A program made the position numbers and the translations under genes. A stretch of DNA of 64,000 bases from the NCBI RefSeq assembly GCF_004803715.2, contig NZ_CP039383.2:1798001-1862000 (forward strand), read 5' to 3'. The notes below the pieces were generated by a model. The model made no database searches. It saw only the letters and a program-made list of their open reading frames with translations, and was not told the origin of the DNA. The DNA comes from Luteimonas yindakuii (lineage in GTDB: Bacteria > Pseudomonadota > Gammaproteobacteria > Xanthomonadales > Xanthomonadaceae). Below are positions 1-10,741 of this stretch, one piece after another (position 1 is the stretch's first letter; each line of letters begins with the position of its first letter).

Positions 1-1
1 C

Positions 2-1426
2 AACCCCACCACCGGGGACGTGCTGGCACGGGTGAGCGCGACCACGCCCGAGCAGTACGAAACGATCGTTGCGCGCGCGCAGGAGGCCTTCAAGGTCTGG
101 CGCAGGACGCCGGCCCCGCGCCGTGGCGAGGCGATCCGCCTCTGCGCAGAAGCACTGCGCACGCACAAGGACGCGCTCGGCTCGCTGGTCGCGCTGGAGA
201 TGGGCAAGTCCAAGCCGGAAGGCGACGGCGAAGTGCAGGAGATGATCGACATCGGCGAGTTCGCCGTTGGCCTGTCGCGCCAGCTCTACGGCCTGACCAT
301 GCATTCCGAGCGCCCCGGCCACCGCATGTACGAGCAGTGGCATCCGCTGGGCATCGTCGGGATCATCTCGGCGTTCAACTTCCCGGTCGCGGTGTGGGCC
401 TGGAACTCGTTCGTGGCCGCGGTCTGCGGTGACATCTCGATCTGGAAGCCGTCGGGCAAGACCCCGCTGTCGGCGGTCGCGTCGATGCGCATCTGCAACG
501 AGGCGCTGCGCGAAGGCGGCTTCCCCGACCTGTTCTTCCTGTTCAACGACACCGACAACGCGCTGGCCGAGCGCATGGTCGACGACCGGCGCGTGGCGAT
601 GATCAGCTTCACCGGTTCCACGAAGGTCGGCCGCCAGGTCGGCGAACGCGTCGCGCGCCGCATGGGCCGTTCGCTGCTCGAGCTCGGCGGCAACAACGCG
701 ATGATCGTGGAGGCTTCCGCCGACCTGAAGCTGGCGATCCCGGCGATCGTGTTCGGCGCGGTCGGCACTGCCGGCCAGCGCTGCACCACCACCCGCCGCG
801 TCTTCATCCACGAGTCGATCCATGACGACGTGCTGGAGAAGCTGGTGTCGGCCTACGGCCAGGTGGAGAAGAAGATCGGCGATCCGACCGACCCCGCCAA
901 CCTGATGGGCCCGCTCAACAGCGCCGACGCGGTGCAGGCCTACCTGGACGCGATCGAGAAGGCCAAGGCATCCGGCGGCACCGTCGCCACCGGCGGCAAG
1001 GCGCTGACCGATCGCAAGGGCAACTTCGTGCTGCCCACGATCATCACCGGCCTCGCCAACGATGCCGAGGTGGTGCAGACCGAAACCTTCGCGCCGATCC
1101 TCTACGTGATGAAGTACAGCGACCTCAACGAGGCGATCGCGATGCAGAACGACGTGCCGCAGGGCCTGTCGTCGTCGATCTTCACCACCGACCTGCGTTC
1201 GGCCGAGCAGTTCCTGTCCGCCTGGGGCTCGGACTGCGGCATCGCCAACGTCAACATCGGCACCTCGGGTGCGGAGATCGGCGGCGCCTTCGGCGGCGAG
1301 AAGGAAACCGGTGGTGGCCGTGAGTCGGGCTCCGACGCCTGGAGGGCCTACATGCGCCGGCAGACCAACACCATCAATTACTCCAACAACCTGCCGCTGG
1401 CACAGGGGATCAAGTTCGACCTCTGA
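2..1426 (+). CDS. ALDH7-type aldehyde dehydrogenase (aminoadipate-semialdehyde dehydrogenase-like), 5' end missing
   Basis: The reading frame is open from base 2, so the start codon lies before the window; 474 residues are visible of roughly 510 usual for the family. The NAD(P)-dependent aldehyde dehydrogenase fold is clear: the general-base Glu in LELGGNN (visible residue 227) and the catalytic Cys in GQRCT (residue 261) are the usual 34 residues apart, and FTGSTKVG is the nucleotide-binding turn. The LELGGNN wording and overall sequence point to the antiquitin/ALDH7 group, which oxidises alpha-aminoadipate semialdehyde in lysine breakdown. The substrate is inferred from family resemblance only, because the neighbours (pyrD, murB) are housekeeping genes. 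The internal GTG at 20 is not a credible start because conserved sequence precedes it. Confidence 0.9.
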   Translation, partial: NPTTGDVLARVSATTPEQYETIVARAQEAFKVWRRTPAPRRGEAIRLCAEALRTHKDALGSLVALEMGKSKPEGDGEVQEMIDIGEFAVGLSRQLYGLTMHSERPGHRMYEQWHPLGIVGIISAFNFPVAVWAWNSFVAAVCGDISIWKPSGKTPLSAVASMRICNEALREGGFPDLFFLFNDTDNALAERMVDDRRVAMISFTGSTKVGRQVGERVARRMGRSLLELGGNNAMIVEASADLKLAIPAIVFGAVGTAGQRCTTTRRVFIHESIHDDVLEKLVSAYGQVEKKIGDPTDPANLMGPLNSADAVQAYLDAIEKAKASGGTVATGGKALTDRKGNFVLPTIITGLANDAEVVQTETFAPILYVMKYSDLNEAIAMQNDVPQGLSSSIFTTDLRSAEQFLSAWGSDCGIANVNIGTSGAEIGGAFGGEKETGGGRESGSDAWRAYMRRQTNTINYSNNLPLAQGIKFDL

Positions 1427-1510
1427 CCGCACCCGGGGTGGCCGCCGCAAGCCGAAGTACGATACGGCCACGGCGGCCCTCCCCGGGCCGCCACGCCGCA
1501 GGAGCCGGAC

Positions 1511-1792
1511 ATGGATGCAATGCCCCGCCAGACCAGTGTGCTGGCCGTTCTGAGCCTGGTGTTCGGGATCCTCGGCTGGACGCTGCTGCCCGGCCTCGGC
1601 GCGATCGTGGCCGTGGTCACCGGCCATATCGCGCGTGCGGAGATCCGCCGCACACCGCAGACCCTGGAAGGCGACGGACTGGCGATTGCCGGCCTGGTGC
1701 TGGGATGGCTCGGCATCGTGCTGGGCATCGTGCTGGTGGCGCTGATGCTGCTGGTGTTCGGCGGCCTGGCGTGGCTCTCCGCGTGGGCATGA
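1511..1792 (+). CDS. DUF4190-like small membrane protein
   Basis: A 93-residue protein with two hydrophobic segments (about residues 10-37 and 55-90) separated by a short charged loop containing HIARAEIRR. The Gly-rich first helix, the GHxAxxEIRR loop and the [13 protein letters not shown] second helix are the typical DUF4190 pattern. The start is the ATG at 1511, preceded by AGGAG at good spacing. The function of the family is unknown; the protein is expected in the inner membrane. It lies alone between the aldehyde dehydrogenase and pyrD. Confidence 0.75.
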   Translation: MDAMPRQTSVLAVLSLVFGILGWTLLPGLGAIVAVVTGHIARAEIRRTPQTLEGDGLAIAGLVLGWLGIVLGIVLVALMLLVFGGLAWLSAWA

Positions 1793-1874
1793 CCGTGCCG
1801 ACCACCTTCCGCGCACTGCCGACCCTCGACACCTCCGCGCGCGCCCGCACGCGGCCCCAGGAGCGCTGAGCCGC

Positions 1875-2930
1875 ATGTATCCGCTTGGCCGCCGCCTGCT
1901 GTTCTCCTTCGATGCGGAACGCGCGCATGGGCTGGGGCTCGCGGCGCTGGACATGGCGTACCGGACCGGCACCACCGGCCTGGTCGCACGCAAGGTGAAA
2001 CCGCTGCCGACGCCGGCGTTCGGGCTGCGCTTTCCGAATCCGGTCGGCCTCGCCGCGGGCCTCGACAAGAACGGCGAACACATCGACGCACTGCTCACGC
2101 TGGGCTTCGGCTTCGTCGAAGTCGGCACCGTCACGCCGAAGCCGCAGGCGGGCAACCCGCAGCCGCGCATGTTCCGGCTGCCGGAGCACAACGCGGTCAT
2201 CAACCGGCTGGGCTTCAACAACGGCGGCGTCGAGGCGCTGGTCGCCAACGTGTCGCGTGCGAAGCGCCAGGGCGGCCTGCTGGGCATCAACATCGGCAAG
2301 AACAAGGACACCCCGAACGAGTCCGCGGTCGACGACTACCTGTACTGCATGGAGCGGGTGTATCCGCTGGCCGACTACATCACCGTCAACATCTCCTCGC
2401 CCAATACCGCGGGCCTGCGCGAACTGCAGGAGGAGCAGTCGTTGCGACGCCTGGTCGGCACCCTGCGCGAGGCCCAGGAGCGCTTCGGCGCGCAGCATGG
2501 CCGCCGGGTACCGATGCTGGTGAAGGTGGCGCCCGACCTGTCCGACGACGACATCGACGCCGCCGCCCGCGTGCTGCGCGAACTGCAGGTGGACGGCGTG
2601 ATCGCCACCAACACCACGGTGTCGCGCATCGCGGTGCAGCAGCATGCGCTGGCCCGCGAGACCGGCGGCCTGTCCGGCGAGCCGCTGATGAACAAGGCCA
2701 CCGCGGTACTGCGCATGCTGCGCACGCGGCTGCCGGATTCGATCCCCCTGGTCGGCGTCGGCGGGATCATGACCGGCGCCGACGCGGTGAAGAAGGTCGC
2801 GGCCGGGGCATCGCTGGTGCAGCTCTATACGGGTCTCGTCTATCGCGGTCCTGCGCTCGTGCACGAATGCGCGGCGGCAATCCGCCGGCGCAAGGAAGCC
2901 CCGAGCATCGGCAACCTGCCCCCGGCCTGA
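1875..2930 (+). CDS. pyrD: dihydroorotate dehydrogenase (quinone), class 2
   Basis: FMN enzyme of de novo pyrimidine synthesis that oxidises dihydroorotate to orotate and passes electrons to quinone at the inner membrane. At 351 residues it has the class 2 length. The N-terminal segment (YPLGRRLLF onward) is the amphipathic membrane-association helix. [14 protein letters not shown] carries the class 2 catalytic Ser, and [17 protein letters not shown] and GVGGI are FMN/substrate-site motifs. GGAG stands about ten bases before the ATG. murB follows eight bases after the stop, so the two are probably co-transcribed. Confidence 0.95.
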   Translation: MYPLGRRLLFSFDAERAHGLGLAALDMAYRTGTTGLVARKVKPLPTPAFGLRFPNPVGLAAGLDKNGEHIDALLTLGFGFVEVGTVTPKPQAGNPQPRMFRLPEHNAVINRLGFNNGGVEALVANVSRAKRQGGLLGINIGKNKDTPNESAVDDYLYCMERVYPLADYITVNISSPNTAGLRELQEEQSLRRLVGTLREAQERFGAQHGRRVPMLVKVAPDLSDDDIDAAARVLRELQVDGVIATNTTVSRIAVQQHALARETGGLSGEPLMNKATAVLRMLRTRLPDSIPLVGVGGIMTGADAVKKVAAGASLVQLYTGLVYRGPALVHECAAAIRRRKEAPSIGNLPPA

Positions 2931-2937
2931 GAGCACG

Positions 2938-3993
2938 ATGACCCACGGCCACCGTGTGCTGCAGCGCGTGCCGCTGCGCAGCCTGAACACCTTCGGCATC
3001 GACGCCTGCGCCCCGCGGCTGGTCGAGGTGGCCGATGCCGACGCCCTGCCCAGGCTGCTTGCATCCGGCCTGCTCGGCGACGCCGCGACGCCGGCGATGG
3101 TGCTCGGCGGCGGCAGCAACCTGCTGTTCGCCGGCGATCCCGACCGCACCCTGCTGCGCCTGTGCGGGCAGCGGATCGACATCGTCGACGACACCGATCC
3201 CACGCATGTGCGGGTGCGCGCCGAAGCCGGCGTCGAATGGCACGCGCTGGTGATGTGGTCGCTGGCGCAGGGGCTCGGCGGGCTGGAGAATCTCGCGCTG
3301 ATCCCCGGCACGGTCGGCGCCGCGCCGATCCAGAACATCGGCGCCTACGGCGTCGAGGTGGGCGAGCGCATCGTCGTGGTCGAGGCGTTCAATCGCGACG
3401 ACGGCGCACTGGCACGGCTCGACCACGACGCCTGCGCCTTCGCCTACCGCGACAGCCGCTTCAAGCGCGCACCGGACCGCGAGATCGTCACCGCGGTGGA
3501 GTTCGCGCTGTCACGGCACGCGCAGCCGCGCCTGGGCTATGCGGGACTCGGCGAGGAACTTGCCGCGATGGGCATCACCACGCCCTCGCCGGCCGACGTG
3601 GGCGAGGCAGTGATCCGCCTGCGCCGGCGCAAGCTGCCCGACCCTGCCCGCATCGGCAATGCCGGCAGCTTCTTCAAGAACCCGCTGGTCGCCACCGTGC
3701 AGGCACAGGCGCTGCTGGCCGACCACCCCGACCTGCCGTTGTATCCCGCCGGCGACCCCGGCCGCCGCAAACTGTCGGCCGCATGGCTGATCGAGGCCTG
3801 TGGCTGGAAGGGCCATCGCGACGGCGATGCCGGCGTATCGGCGGGCCATGCGCTGGTGCTGGTGAACCACGGCGACGCCAGCGGACTGCAGCTGCTCGAA
3901 CTCGCCGTGCGCATCCGCGATTCGGTGCGGGCGCGCTTCGGCGTCGCGCTGGAGCCGGAACCACGCATCGTCGGCGCGGCCTGGCCGGCGTGA
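2938..3993 (+). CDS. murB: UDP-N-acetylenolpyruvoylglucosamine reductase
   Basis: NADPH- and FAD-dependent enzyme that makes UDP-N-acetylmuramate in the cytoplasmic phase of peptidoglycan synthesis. It has 351 residues, which fits the longer type I (E. coli-like) MurB. LGGGSNLLF and IPGTVGAAPIQNIGAYG are the FAD-domain motifs, NAGSFFKNP carries the proton-donating Ser, and EPEPRIVG near the C terminus supplies the catalytic Glu. It begins seven bases after the pyrD stop with only a weak GA-rich ribosome site, suggesting coupling to pyrD. Confidence 0.95.
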   Translation: MTHGHRVLQRVPLRSLNTFGIDACAPRLVEVADADALPRLLASGLLGDAATPAMVLGGGSNLLFAGDPDRTLLRLCGQRIDIVDDTDPTHVRVRAEAGVEWHALVMWSLAQGLGGLENLALIPGTVGAAPIQNIGAYGVEVGERIVVVEAFNRDDGALARLDHDACAFAYRDSRFKRAPDREIVTAVEFALSRHAQPRLGYAGLGEELAAMGITTPSPADVGEAVIRLRRRKLPDPARIGNAGSFFKNPLVATVQAQALLADHPDLPLYPAGDPGRRKLSAAWLIEACGWKGHRDGDAGVSAGHALVLVNHGDASGLQLLELAVRIRDSVRARFGVALEPEPRIVGAAWPA

Positions 3994-4109
3994 ACAGGCA
4001 GGCGGACCCGCACGCGCATCACCTCCTGCCGCGCCATCGGCGATCATCCGCGGCGACCACGGCCCGTACCGGTCCGGGTTGAGTCGCGAGCAGAAGGAGC
4101 CGTCCCGCC

Positions 4110-5021
4110 ATGCCGCTGTCCACGCCCGCGCGCGCCGCCCTCCTGATGCTCGGCAGCACCATGCTGTTCGCGCTGATGGTCATCGCGATCCGCCTGGCCT
4201 CGGAAAGCCTGCACACGTTCGAGATCGCGTTCTTCCGCAACTTCTTCGGCCTGATGGCCGCGCTACCGCTGCTGCTGCGGCCCGGACGCGGCCTCGCCTT
4301 CCTGCGTACCGAGCAGCTGCCGCGCTACGTGGTGCGCTGCCTGATCGGCGTGGGTTCGATGTTCTGCGGCTTCTGGGCCATCGGCAACCTGCCGCTGGCG
4401 CAGGCGGTGTCGCTGTCGTACTCGACGCCGATCTTCGTGACCATCGCGGCGGTGCTGTTCCTCGGCGAAACCGTGCGTGCACGCCGCTGGACCGCGGTCG
4501 CACTCGGCTTCATCGGCGTGCTGGTGATCCTGCGGCCAGGCACCGGCGAGTTCACGCCGGGCATGCTGGTGGCCGTGGCGGCGGCGGTGCTCAGCGGTGT
4601 CGTCGCCATCCAGATCAAGCAACTGTCACGCACCGAACCCGCCGACCGCATCGTGATCTGGACCACGCTGTTCTGGGTGCCGATGTCGTTCCTGCCCGCA
4701 CTGGCGGTCTGGGAATGGCCGCAGGGCATCGTCTGGCTGTGGGTGGTCGCCGCCGGCGTACTGGGGACCGGTGGCCACATGCTGTGGACGCGTGCGCTGA
4801 AGATCGGCGAGGTGTCGGCACTGACGCCGATCAGCTTCATGCAGCTGCCGGTGGTCGCGCTGTTCGGATGGGTGCTGTTCGACCAGACCGTCGACCGCTG
4901 GACCGCCGCCGGCGCCGCGATCATCCTCGCCGCGAATGCCTACATCGCGCATCGCGAAGCGCGCCTGTCGCAACGCTCGGCAACGACCGCCCCGGTGGAG
5001 GCGGCCAAGCCGGGCGAGTAG
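4110..5021 (+). CDS. EamA / DMT-superfamily permease
   Basis: A 303-residue integral membrane protein with about ten hydrophobic segments arranged as two EamA repeats (about residues 8-140 and 150-285). Recognisable features are FEIAFFRNFFG after helix 1, SLSYSTPIFVTIAAVLFLGE at the end of repeat 1 and PISFMQLPVVALFGWVLF in repeat 2. Such proteins export or import small metabolites; the substrate cannot be read from the sequence. AAGGAG stands about ten bases before the ATG. It converges on the chemoreceptor gene, with 18 bases between the two stops. Confidence 0.85.
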   Translation: MPLSTPARAALLMLGSTMLFALMVIAIRLASESLHTFEIAFFRNFFGLMAALPLLLRPGRGLAFLRTEQLPRYVVRCLIGVGSMFCGFWAIGNLPLAQAVSLSYSTPIFVTIAAVLFLGETVRARRWTAVALGFIGVLVILRPGTGEFTPGMLVAVAAAVLSGVVAIQIKQLSRTEPADRIVIWTTLFWVPMSFLPALAVWEWPQGIVWLWVVAAGVLGTGGHMLWTRALKIGEVSALTPISFMQLPVVALFGWVLFDQTVDRWTAAGAAIILAANAYIAHREARLSQRSATTAPVEAAKPGE

Positions 5022-5039
5022 CCGGGCACCGGCGCCCGG
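5022..5039. terminator. possible bidirectional hairpin between convergent genes
   Basis: The 18 bases between the DMT permease stop and the chemoreceptor stop fold into a 6-bp G+C stem (CCGGGC / GCCCGG) with a 6-base loop. No T-run follows on either strand, so it is only a candidate terminator; position is the main argument. Confidence 0.3.
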
Positions 5040-6977
5040 TCATCCGGCGGTCGCGTGCGCCGGCGCACCGAAGTTGGCGACCTCACCCTGCAGGCCCGCG
5101 GCCACCAGTTCCAGCTGCGCCGACGCGGTGGCGGTCCGTTCGACCAGTCCCGCGTTCTCGCGCGTTCCTTCCTCCATCCCACGCAGCGCCGCGTTGACCT
5201 GTTCGACGCCGAGCGTCTGCGCGCGGGTGGCCGCGGAGATGTCGCCCATCATCGCGCTGGTGCGTGCCACCGCGTCGGAGATCTGGCGCATCGCATCGCC
5301 CGCCTGATGGACGCGCCCCGCGCCCGCCTCGATCGCGGCGTTGGCTGCCGCAAGGTTGGTGCCGATCTCCCTGGCCGATGCCGCGCAACGCTGCGCCAAT
5401 GCGCGGACCTCGCTGGCCACCACCGCGAACCCGCGTCCGCGCTCGCCGGCATGCGCGGCCTCGACCGCGGCATTGAGCGCCAGCAGGTTGGTCTGGAACG
5501 CGATGGTGTCGATGACGCCGACGATCTCGCCGACCTTGCGGCCACTGGCGGCGATGTCGCGCATGGCCTCGGTGACGCGCCCGACCGCCACCGCGCCGCC
5601 ATCGGCGGCCTGGTTGGCGCTGCCGGTCAGCGCGAATGCCGCATCCGCGTTCGACGCGGTTACCGCGATCGCCGACGCCAGCTGCTCCATGGTCGCCGCC
5701 GTGCCGCGCAGCGAGGCTGCCTGCTGCTCCGTGCGCGCGGACAGCGCACCGTTGCCGGATGCGATGTCGCGCGCACCGGCGTGGATGGATTCCGAGAACG
5801 CCTGTACGCGCTCGAGCAGCGCCTCGAGTGCCCTCGCCTGTTCGACCTCGCCGGTGATGTCGGTGCAGTACTTGACGATCCGGTAGGGTCTGCCGGCCGC
5901 GTCGAGGACCGGGTTGTAGCTGGCCTGCAGCCACAGGTCGCCGCCGTCGCGACGGATGCGCCGGTAGCGGCCGGCATCGGCCTCGCCACGGCCGAGCTTC
6001 TCCCAGAACACGCGGTACGCCACCGAGGCGCTTTCGGAACGATCGACGAACATCGAGTGATGGCGGCCGACGACGTCCGCCTCGCTGTAGCCGACCGCGC
6101 GCAGGAAGTTGGCGTTGGCGCCGCGGATGGTGCCGTCGAGTTCGAACTCGATCACCGCCTGCACCTTGTGCAACGCGGTGATCTGGCCCTCGTGGTCGGC
6201 GGTCCGATTGCGCTGCGCGGTCACGTCGGTGGCGAACTTGACCACCTTGCGGGGCCGGCCGGCGGCGTCGAGGATCGGGTTGTAGCTGGCCTCGATCCAG
6301 ACATCACGGCCGTTGCGCGCGCGGCGCCGGAATTGGCCGGAGCGGAATTCGCCCGCGTTGAGCGCGTCCCAGAACGCGCGGTAGTCCGCGCCGGCAGCGT
6401 CCTGGCGGTCGACGAACATCGAGTGGTGCCTGCCGACGACCTCGTCGGCGGCGTAGCCCATCGTCGCCAGGAAATTGGCGTTGGCGCGCAGGATCGTGCC
6501 GTCGAGCGCGAACTCGATCACGGCCATGGAACGGTCCAGCGCCTGGTATTGCGCAGCCAGATCGAACTCGTCGGACTTCCCTGCGCTGATGTCGCGGACC
6601 AGCTCGACAACCCGCGGCGCGACGCCTGCATTGGCGGGCATCGCGATGAAGGTGGACTCGAGCCACTGTTCGCGACCGTCGGCCGCGATGCGACGCACCC
6701 GGCCGGAAGCATTGCCTCCGCCCACCAGCGCCTGCCATGGGTCGTACCCGTCCTGCTCGAAGCCGTGCGAGGCCAGGAGCTCGCGATGATGGCGACCACG
6801 CATGTCGTCGTCGCCGCAACCAAGCAGTGCTCGATAGGCCGTGCTGGTCCGCAGCACGCTGCCATCGCCGGCCAGTTCGGCAACCGCGTGGGTATGCTGC
6901 ATGGCGTCGTACAGGGTGGCGGCAACAGCAGGAGCGTGCCGTCGCGACGATCGCGACAGGAAAGGGACTGCAAGCAT
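5040..6977 (-). CDS. soluble methyl-accepting chemotaxis protein with three PAS domains
   Basis: A 645-residue chemoreceptor without transmembrane segments. Three PAS/PAC units occupy about residues 30-385; units 2 and 3 are near-copies (both contain [10 protein letters not shown] and ASYNP). The signalling domain follows at about 400-640, with the highly conserved hairpin tip [21 protein letters not shown] that contacts CheA/CheW. There is no HAMP domain and no C-terminal CheR-tethering pentapeptide. PAS domains suggest internal sensing of redox, oxygen or a bound cofactor. The frame is open to 7052, but the ATG at 6977 removes an unconserved Arg-rich stretch and leaves the first PAS intact. 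No che genes are nearby. Confidence 0.88.
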   Translation of the reverse strand: MLAVPFLSRSSRRHAPAVAATLYDAMQHTHAVAELAGDGSVLRTSTAYRALLGCGDDDMRGRHHRELLASHGFEQDGYDPWQALVGGGNASGRVRRIAADGREQWLESTFIAMPANAGVAPRVVELVRDISAGKSDEFDLAAQYQALDRSMAVIEFALDGTILRANANFLATMGYAADEVVGRHHSMFVDRQDAAGADYRAFWDALNAGEFRSGQFRRRARNGRDVWIEASYNPILDAAGRPRKVVKFATDVTAQRNRTADHEGQITALHKVQAVIEFELDGTIRGANANFLRAVGYSEADVVGRHHSMFVDRSESASVAYRVFWEKLGRGEADAGRYRRIRRDGGDLWLQASYNPVLDAAGRPYRIVKYCTDITGEVEQARALEALLERVQAFSESIHAGARDIASGNGALSARTEQQAASLRGTAATMEQLASAIAVTASNADAAFALTGSANQAADGGAVAVGRVTEAMRDIAASGRKVGEIVGVIDTIAFQTNLLALNAAVEAAHAGERGRGFAVVASEVRALAQRCAASAREIGTNLAAANAAIEAGAGRVHQAGDAMRQISDAVARTSAMMGDISAATRAQTLGVEQVNAALRGMEEGTRENAGLVERTATASAQLELVAAGLQGEVANFGAPAHATAG

Positions 6978-7199
6978 CCGGGGACATCCGATGACGTGGG
7001 ATAACGGGCCCCGGGCAAGGCCCCGGAGACGGCGCGTACCCCGCCGTACCACCGCTATCGGCCGACTTCTCCCCTACTTGAGTGCCGATCCGCGAAGCCG
7101 TTCACAGCTTCCGGAGCACGGCCATCAGCGTACGCATGCAGGCGCGTCCGTAGCGTGAATCCGCATGTGCGACGGTCCTGGTGGTCGTGTCGTTCCCGC

Positions 7200-7230
7200 A
7201 AAAAAAGACGCCCGGCGTGGGCCGGGCGTC
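7200..7230 (-). terminator. Rho-independent terminator of the subtilase gene
   Basis: Read on the minus strand, a perfect 10-bp stem (GACGCCCGGC / GCCGGGCGTC) with a 4-base loop is followed by seven T residues. It begins about 20 bases beyond the subtilase stop codon and is the clearest intrinsic terminator in the window. Confidence 0.93.
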
Positions 7231-7250
7231 CTGCAACAGGTCAGACGAAG

Positions 7251-10200
7251 TCAGGGCGTCACGGTCAACACCACCGGGGCCGCCGCCTTCGGCGTCACCG
7301 GGTCATTGCTCTGGACGCAGTAGTTCGCCACATGGCGCCCCGGGGCGAGGCCGGCGGTGCTGACGTTGATCCGCAGGGTCTGGCTGCGCCCCGGCGCGAC
7401 GCTGCCACTGGGCGGTGCCGCCGCGCCCATCCACGGTGCGCCGCAGCCGACCATGCCGCCGATCCGCATCGACAGGCCGGGGAAGGCGCTGACCGGCGAC
7501 CACGCGCCGCCGCCATCGGGTGCCACCACCAGTGCGGCGAAGCTGCCGTCTCCCTGCGGGGAGGCGTACCAGACCCAGCTGCTGGCGAACGGCGCGCGTG
7601 CGTAGACCACCAGCCAGTAGCGGCCGGCCGGCAGCACCACGTTCTGGCCGGCGGCGGCAAGGTCGAGGGCGATGTTGGCGCCCGACAACGCGACGCCGGG
7701 CCCGTTGGCCGCACTGGTGTAGCGCCAGACCGCTGCCTGTGGCGAGGTCGCCGGGTTGCCGGCGGGCAGCCCGTTGGCATCCGGGAAGATCGCCCAGCCC
7801 AGTGCGCTCGCCACGTTCGGCAGCACCGCGCCGCCGACCATGAAGCCCTCCGCCCACAGCGACGTGATGCGGGTGTCCCCGGCGAGGATGAAGTCGTCCG
7901 CGGCGAACTGTGCGGCGGGCGCGCCGGCATCGGTGCGCCAGGTGCCGCGGTAGCCGGTGGTGAGGGTGCCGCGCTGGCGATCGACCAGGGTCAACGCCGC
8001 GGTCCCGGTGTTGGCCACCGAGTACTCCAGCGTCGAACCGCCGGCATTGGCGACCGACCCCACCGCGATTCCACTGCGACCACGCGCGAGGCTGAGCGCC
8101 ACGGCATCCGGAAGATCGATCACCGGCGCCGGCACCGCGATGGCCACGGGCAGCCGCAGCGTCGGCCGCGGCTGTCCGCCGACCGTCGCGTTGACCGGCT
8201 CCATCACCACTTCGCCGAACTGCCAGCTGCCGTCTGCCGGCAGGGTGCTGCTGTTGACCAGCACCCGCAGCGTGCGGGTCGCGCCTGCCGCCAAGGTCAG
8301 GCTGGCCGGCGTCACCCCGCCCGGCACGCCGTCGAGGCGTACGCGGTAGGTCTGCGTCGAGGCGGTCGGATTGCGCAGCGTGCGCAGGAAACTGCAGTTG
8401 CGGAAGCACTGCCCGCTGGCGATCGACGGCTGGTTGAGCGAGGACACGTCGCCACCGGTGGCCGGATTGGCGGCGAGGTAGTTGGCCGCGGTCTCGTGCA
8501 TCACCAGCCCGGCATTGATCGCCCGGTCCACGCGGATACGGCCGCTGCCCTTGCCGAACGGCGTGGCCGGCGTGACCTCGTCCTCGAGGTAGACGCGCGG
8601 TTCGGCGGTCATCGCCAGCGCCGACTTGATCTCCGGCGCGCTCCAGCCGGGTCGCGCCTGGCGCACCAGCCCGGCGGCGCCGGCATGGTGGGGCGAAGCC
8701 ATCGAAGTGCCGTTCATCAGGCCGACCAGGTTCTCGAAACCCGTGATCGTGGTTCCCGCCATGCTCGCGAGGATGCTCACGCCGGGTGCGGTGACGTCGG
8801 GCTTGAGCAGGTCGAAGCGACCGGCCGGCCCACGCGAACTGAAGGCGGCCAGCGCATCGGCGGTGTTGGGCAGCGGCACCGGCGGGAACGCGATCGCGGC
8901 AGTGGCGTCGGCATGCGCCCGTGCGAAATCACGCAGGGCGATGCCGTCGGCCTGGTTGACGCCGAACGCGCGGATGGTGGTGCCGGGAACCGACGGGATC
9001 AGATCGCCTGCCGCGTTGTTGGCGATGACCACGGCGATGGCGCCGCCGGCGGCGACCGCGTTGGTCTTCTCGGTGAACGAGCAGCCACCACGGCGCACCA
9101 GCACGATCGCACCCTGGTAGGACCCCGCCGGCGCTGCGGTGCAGGCGTCGGCATCGGTGTCGAAGGTCGGGCTCACCCGCAGCGGCGTGGTGCCCGGGAT
9201 CGCCGAGGTGTGCGGAATGCCGTTGCTGCCTTCGTTGAGCAGCACCGGGGTCAACGGTTCCGGCACCGGCTGCGGGCCGGTGACCTGCAGGGTCACCGCG
9301 AACGCGCCGCGGCCGTGCTGGGCGGCGGCGGTGGAAGCGACCCACGGTTCCAGGTGGCCCATCGTGTTCGGCCCGGGCCCACTGTTGCCGGCCGAGGCGG
9401 CGACGTAGATGCCGGCGTCGGTGGCACCGAGGAAGGCCAGAGACACCGCCTCGCTCCACGGCTGCGCGCCACCACCGATGGAATAGTTGATGACATCGAC
9501 GATGCCGTCGGCGACCGCCTGTTCGATCGCGGCCACCGCAGAGACGTTCGGGCACAGGCCCTGGCTGGTGGCGGTGTTGGTGTAGCAGATGTCGAACGCG
9601 ACGATATTGGAACGCGGCGCAACGCCGGAGATGCGCCGCGCATTTCCGCGGAAGTCGACGTCGCGTCGGTTGCCGGCGGCAGTGGAGGCCACGTGGCTGC
9701 CGTGGCTGTTGGTATCGCCGAAGCCGGGTTCCTCGCGGATGTTGGGCTGGCCGCAGGTGTTGGCGGGCGGGCCGCAGACGAAGTTGTAGCCGCCGATCAG
9801 CTTGGCGTTGCAGCGCCCCTGGTCGACGCCACCGGCGGCGCAGGTGCCGAGGTAGTTGCCGTCGCCCAGCGGATTGACGTGCACGTAGCCGTCCACCGGA
9901 TCGACCGCCGCGAACGACGGGCTGCCGAAGTTGATGCCGGAATCGAGGATGCCGAACACCACCCCCTCGCCCTGGTAGGCCGCCGGTGCACCCGGATTGG
10001 TGCCGTTCCAGACCGGGCCGGCGCCGATAAGGAGCGGGCCGGTATCGGTATCGAGCACGTATTCGCGGTAGCCCTCGACGAACATCACCTCCGGCATCGC
10101 GGCCACCGCCGCGACCTCATCGGTCGACAGTGACAGCACCACGCCGTTGACGGCGTACTGCATGCGCCTTTCCGCGGCCACCGCGCGGCCGATGCGGCGC

Positions 10201-10589
10201 GCGATGGCGCCTTCATGCGCCTGCTGGCGCTGGCGCAGGTGGGTGACATAGCTGCGCGCATTGGCGCCGCGTGTATCGACGCGTTGCCTGCCGCGGGCGT
10301 CGAGCCGACGCTCCGGTGCGGCCAGGCCCCGCGTACCGCCCTCGTAGGCGGCGAGCGCGGGCTCGCGGAAGACCACGATATGGGGCTGCGATGCATCCAG
10401 GGCACCATCCGCCCCGCCTCCACGGCTGGCCGCGGTCAGCGGTGCCTGCGGATCGGCGGATGCCGCGCTGGCGGCGGCGGTGGCAACGGTGCCCGGATGA
10501 TTGCCGGAACCGGACGGGAGACTGACGATTGCGGCGAAGGCCAGTCCCGAGAACAGGACGGCCAGACCGGTCATGCGGACAGGCGACAT
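7251..10589 (-). CDS. secreted S8 (subtilisin-family) serine peptidase with PA domain
   Basis: A 1112-residue exported protease. The start is ATG 10589, with GGGGAA just upstream and a signal peptide (MSPVRMTGLAVLFSGLAFA...) directly after; the frame stays open to 10673 but that extension is not needed. A propeptide region is followed by the catalytic triad: Asp216 in GILDSG, His296 in NSHGSHVAS and Ser629 in NGTSMASPHHAG. A protease-associated (PA) insert lies between His and Ser. The C-terminal 400 residues are beta-rich, Fn3-like and possibly shared with cell-surface or secretion modules. The length and PA insert fit the cucumisin/lactocepin-like group rather than classical subtilisin. It is monocistronic with its own terminator. 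Confidence 0.92.
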   Translation of the reverse strand: MSPVRMTGLAVLFSGLAFAAIVSLPSGSGNHPGTVATAAASAASADPQAPLTAASRGGGADGALDASQPHIVVFREPALAAYEGGTRGLAAPERRLDARGRQRVDTRGANARSYVTHLRQRQQAHEGAIARRIGRAVAAERRMQYAVNGVVLSLSTDEVAAVAAMPEVMFVEGYREYVLDTDTGPLLIGAGPVWNGTNPGAPAAYQGEGVVFGILDSGINFGSPSFAAVDPVDGYVHVNPLGDGNYLGTCAAGGVDQGRCNAKLIGGYNFVCGPPANTCGQPNIREEPGFGDTNSHGSHVASTAAGNRRDVDFRGNARRISGVAPRSNIVAFDICYTNTATSQGLCPNVSAVAAIEQAVADGIVDVINYSIGGGAQPWSEAVSLAFLGATDAGIYVAASAGNSGPGPNTMGHLEPWVASTAAAQHGRGAFAVTLQVTGPQPVPEPLTPVLLNEGSNGIPHTSAIPGTTPLRVSPTFDTDADACTAAPAGSYQGAIVLVRRGGCSFTEKTNAVAAGGAIAVVIANNAAGDLIPSVPGTTIRAFGVNQADGIALRDFARAHADATAAIAFPPVPLPNTADALAAFSSRGPAGRFDLLKPDVTAPGVSILASMAGTTITGFENLVGLMNGTSMASPHHAGAAGLVRQARPGWSAPEIKSALAMTAEPRVYLEDEVTPATPFGKGSGRIRVDRAINAGLVMHETAANYLAANPATGGDVSSLNQPSIASGQCFRNCSFLRTLRNPTASTQTYRVRLDGVPGGVTPASLTLAAGATRTLRVLVNSSTLPADGSWQFGEVVMEPVNATVGGQPRPTLRLPVAIAVPAPVIDLPDAVALSLARGRSGIAVGSVANAGGSTLEYSVANTGTAALTLVDRQRGTLTTGYRGTWRTDAGAPAAQFAADDFILAGDTRITSLWAEGFMVGGAVLPNVASALGWAIFPDANGLPAGNPATSPQAAVWRYTSAANGPGVALSGANIALDLAAAGQNVVLPAGRYWLVVYARAPFASSWVWYASPQGDGSFAALVVAPDGGGAWSPVSAFPGLSMRIGGMVGCGAPWMGAAAPPSGSVAPGRSQTLRINVSTAGLAPGRHVANYCVQSNDPVTPKAAAPVVLTVTP

Positions 10590-10741
10590 GGTGGGTTCCC
10601 CGATGGTGTTCACGCTCGGAACGACGACGGCACCCGAAGGCGGCCATCCCTCCGTACCCGGCCCGCGCGCCACCCCCTGTCCGGCGGCGCGGCCTGCCAG
10701 CGGTTATACACCCGTGCGCCACCGCGCGCGCGGGTACGGAA

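Noticed and set aside
7155..10133. Long plus-strand open frame (992 codons) opposite the subtilase gene
   Set aside because: Arg/Gly/His-rich composition with no recognisable domain; it is a mirror of codon bias in the real minus-strand gene.
10700..10720. TATAAC in the subtilase upstream region as a promoter
   Set aside because: Plausible -10 box, but no matching -35 hexamer; left uncalled.
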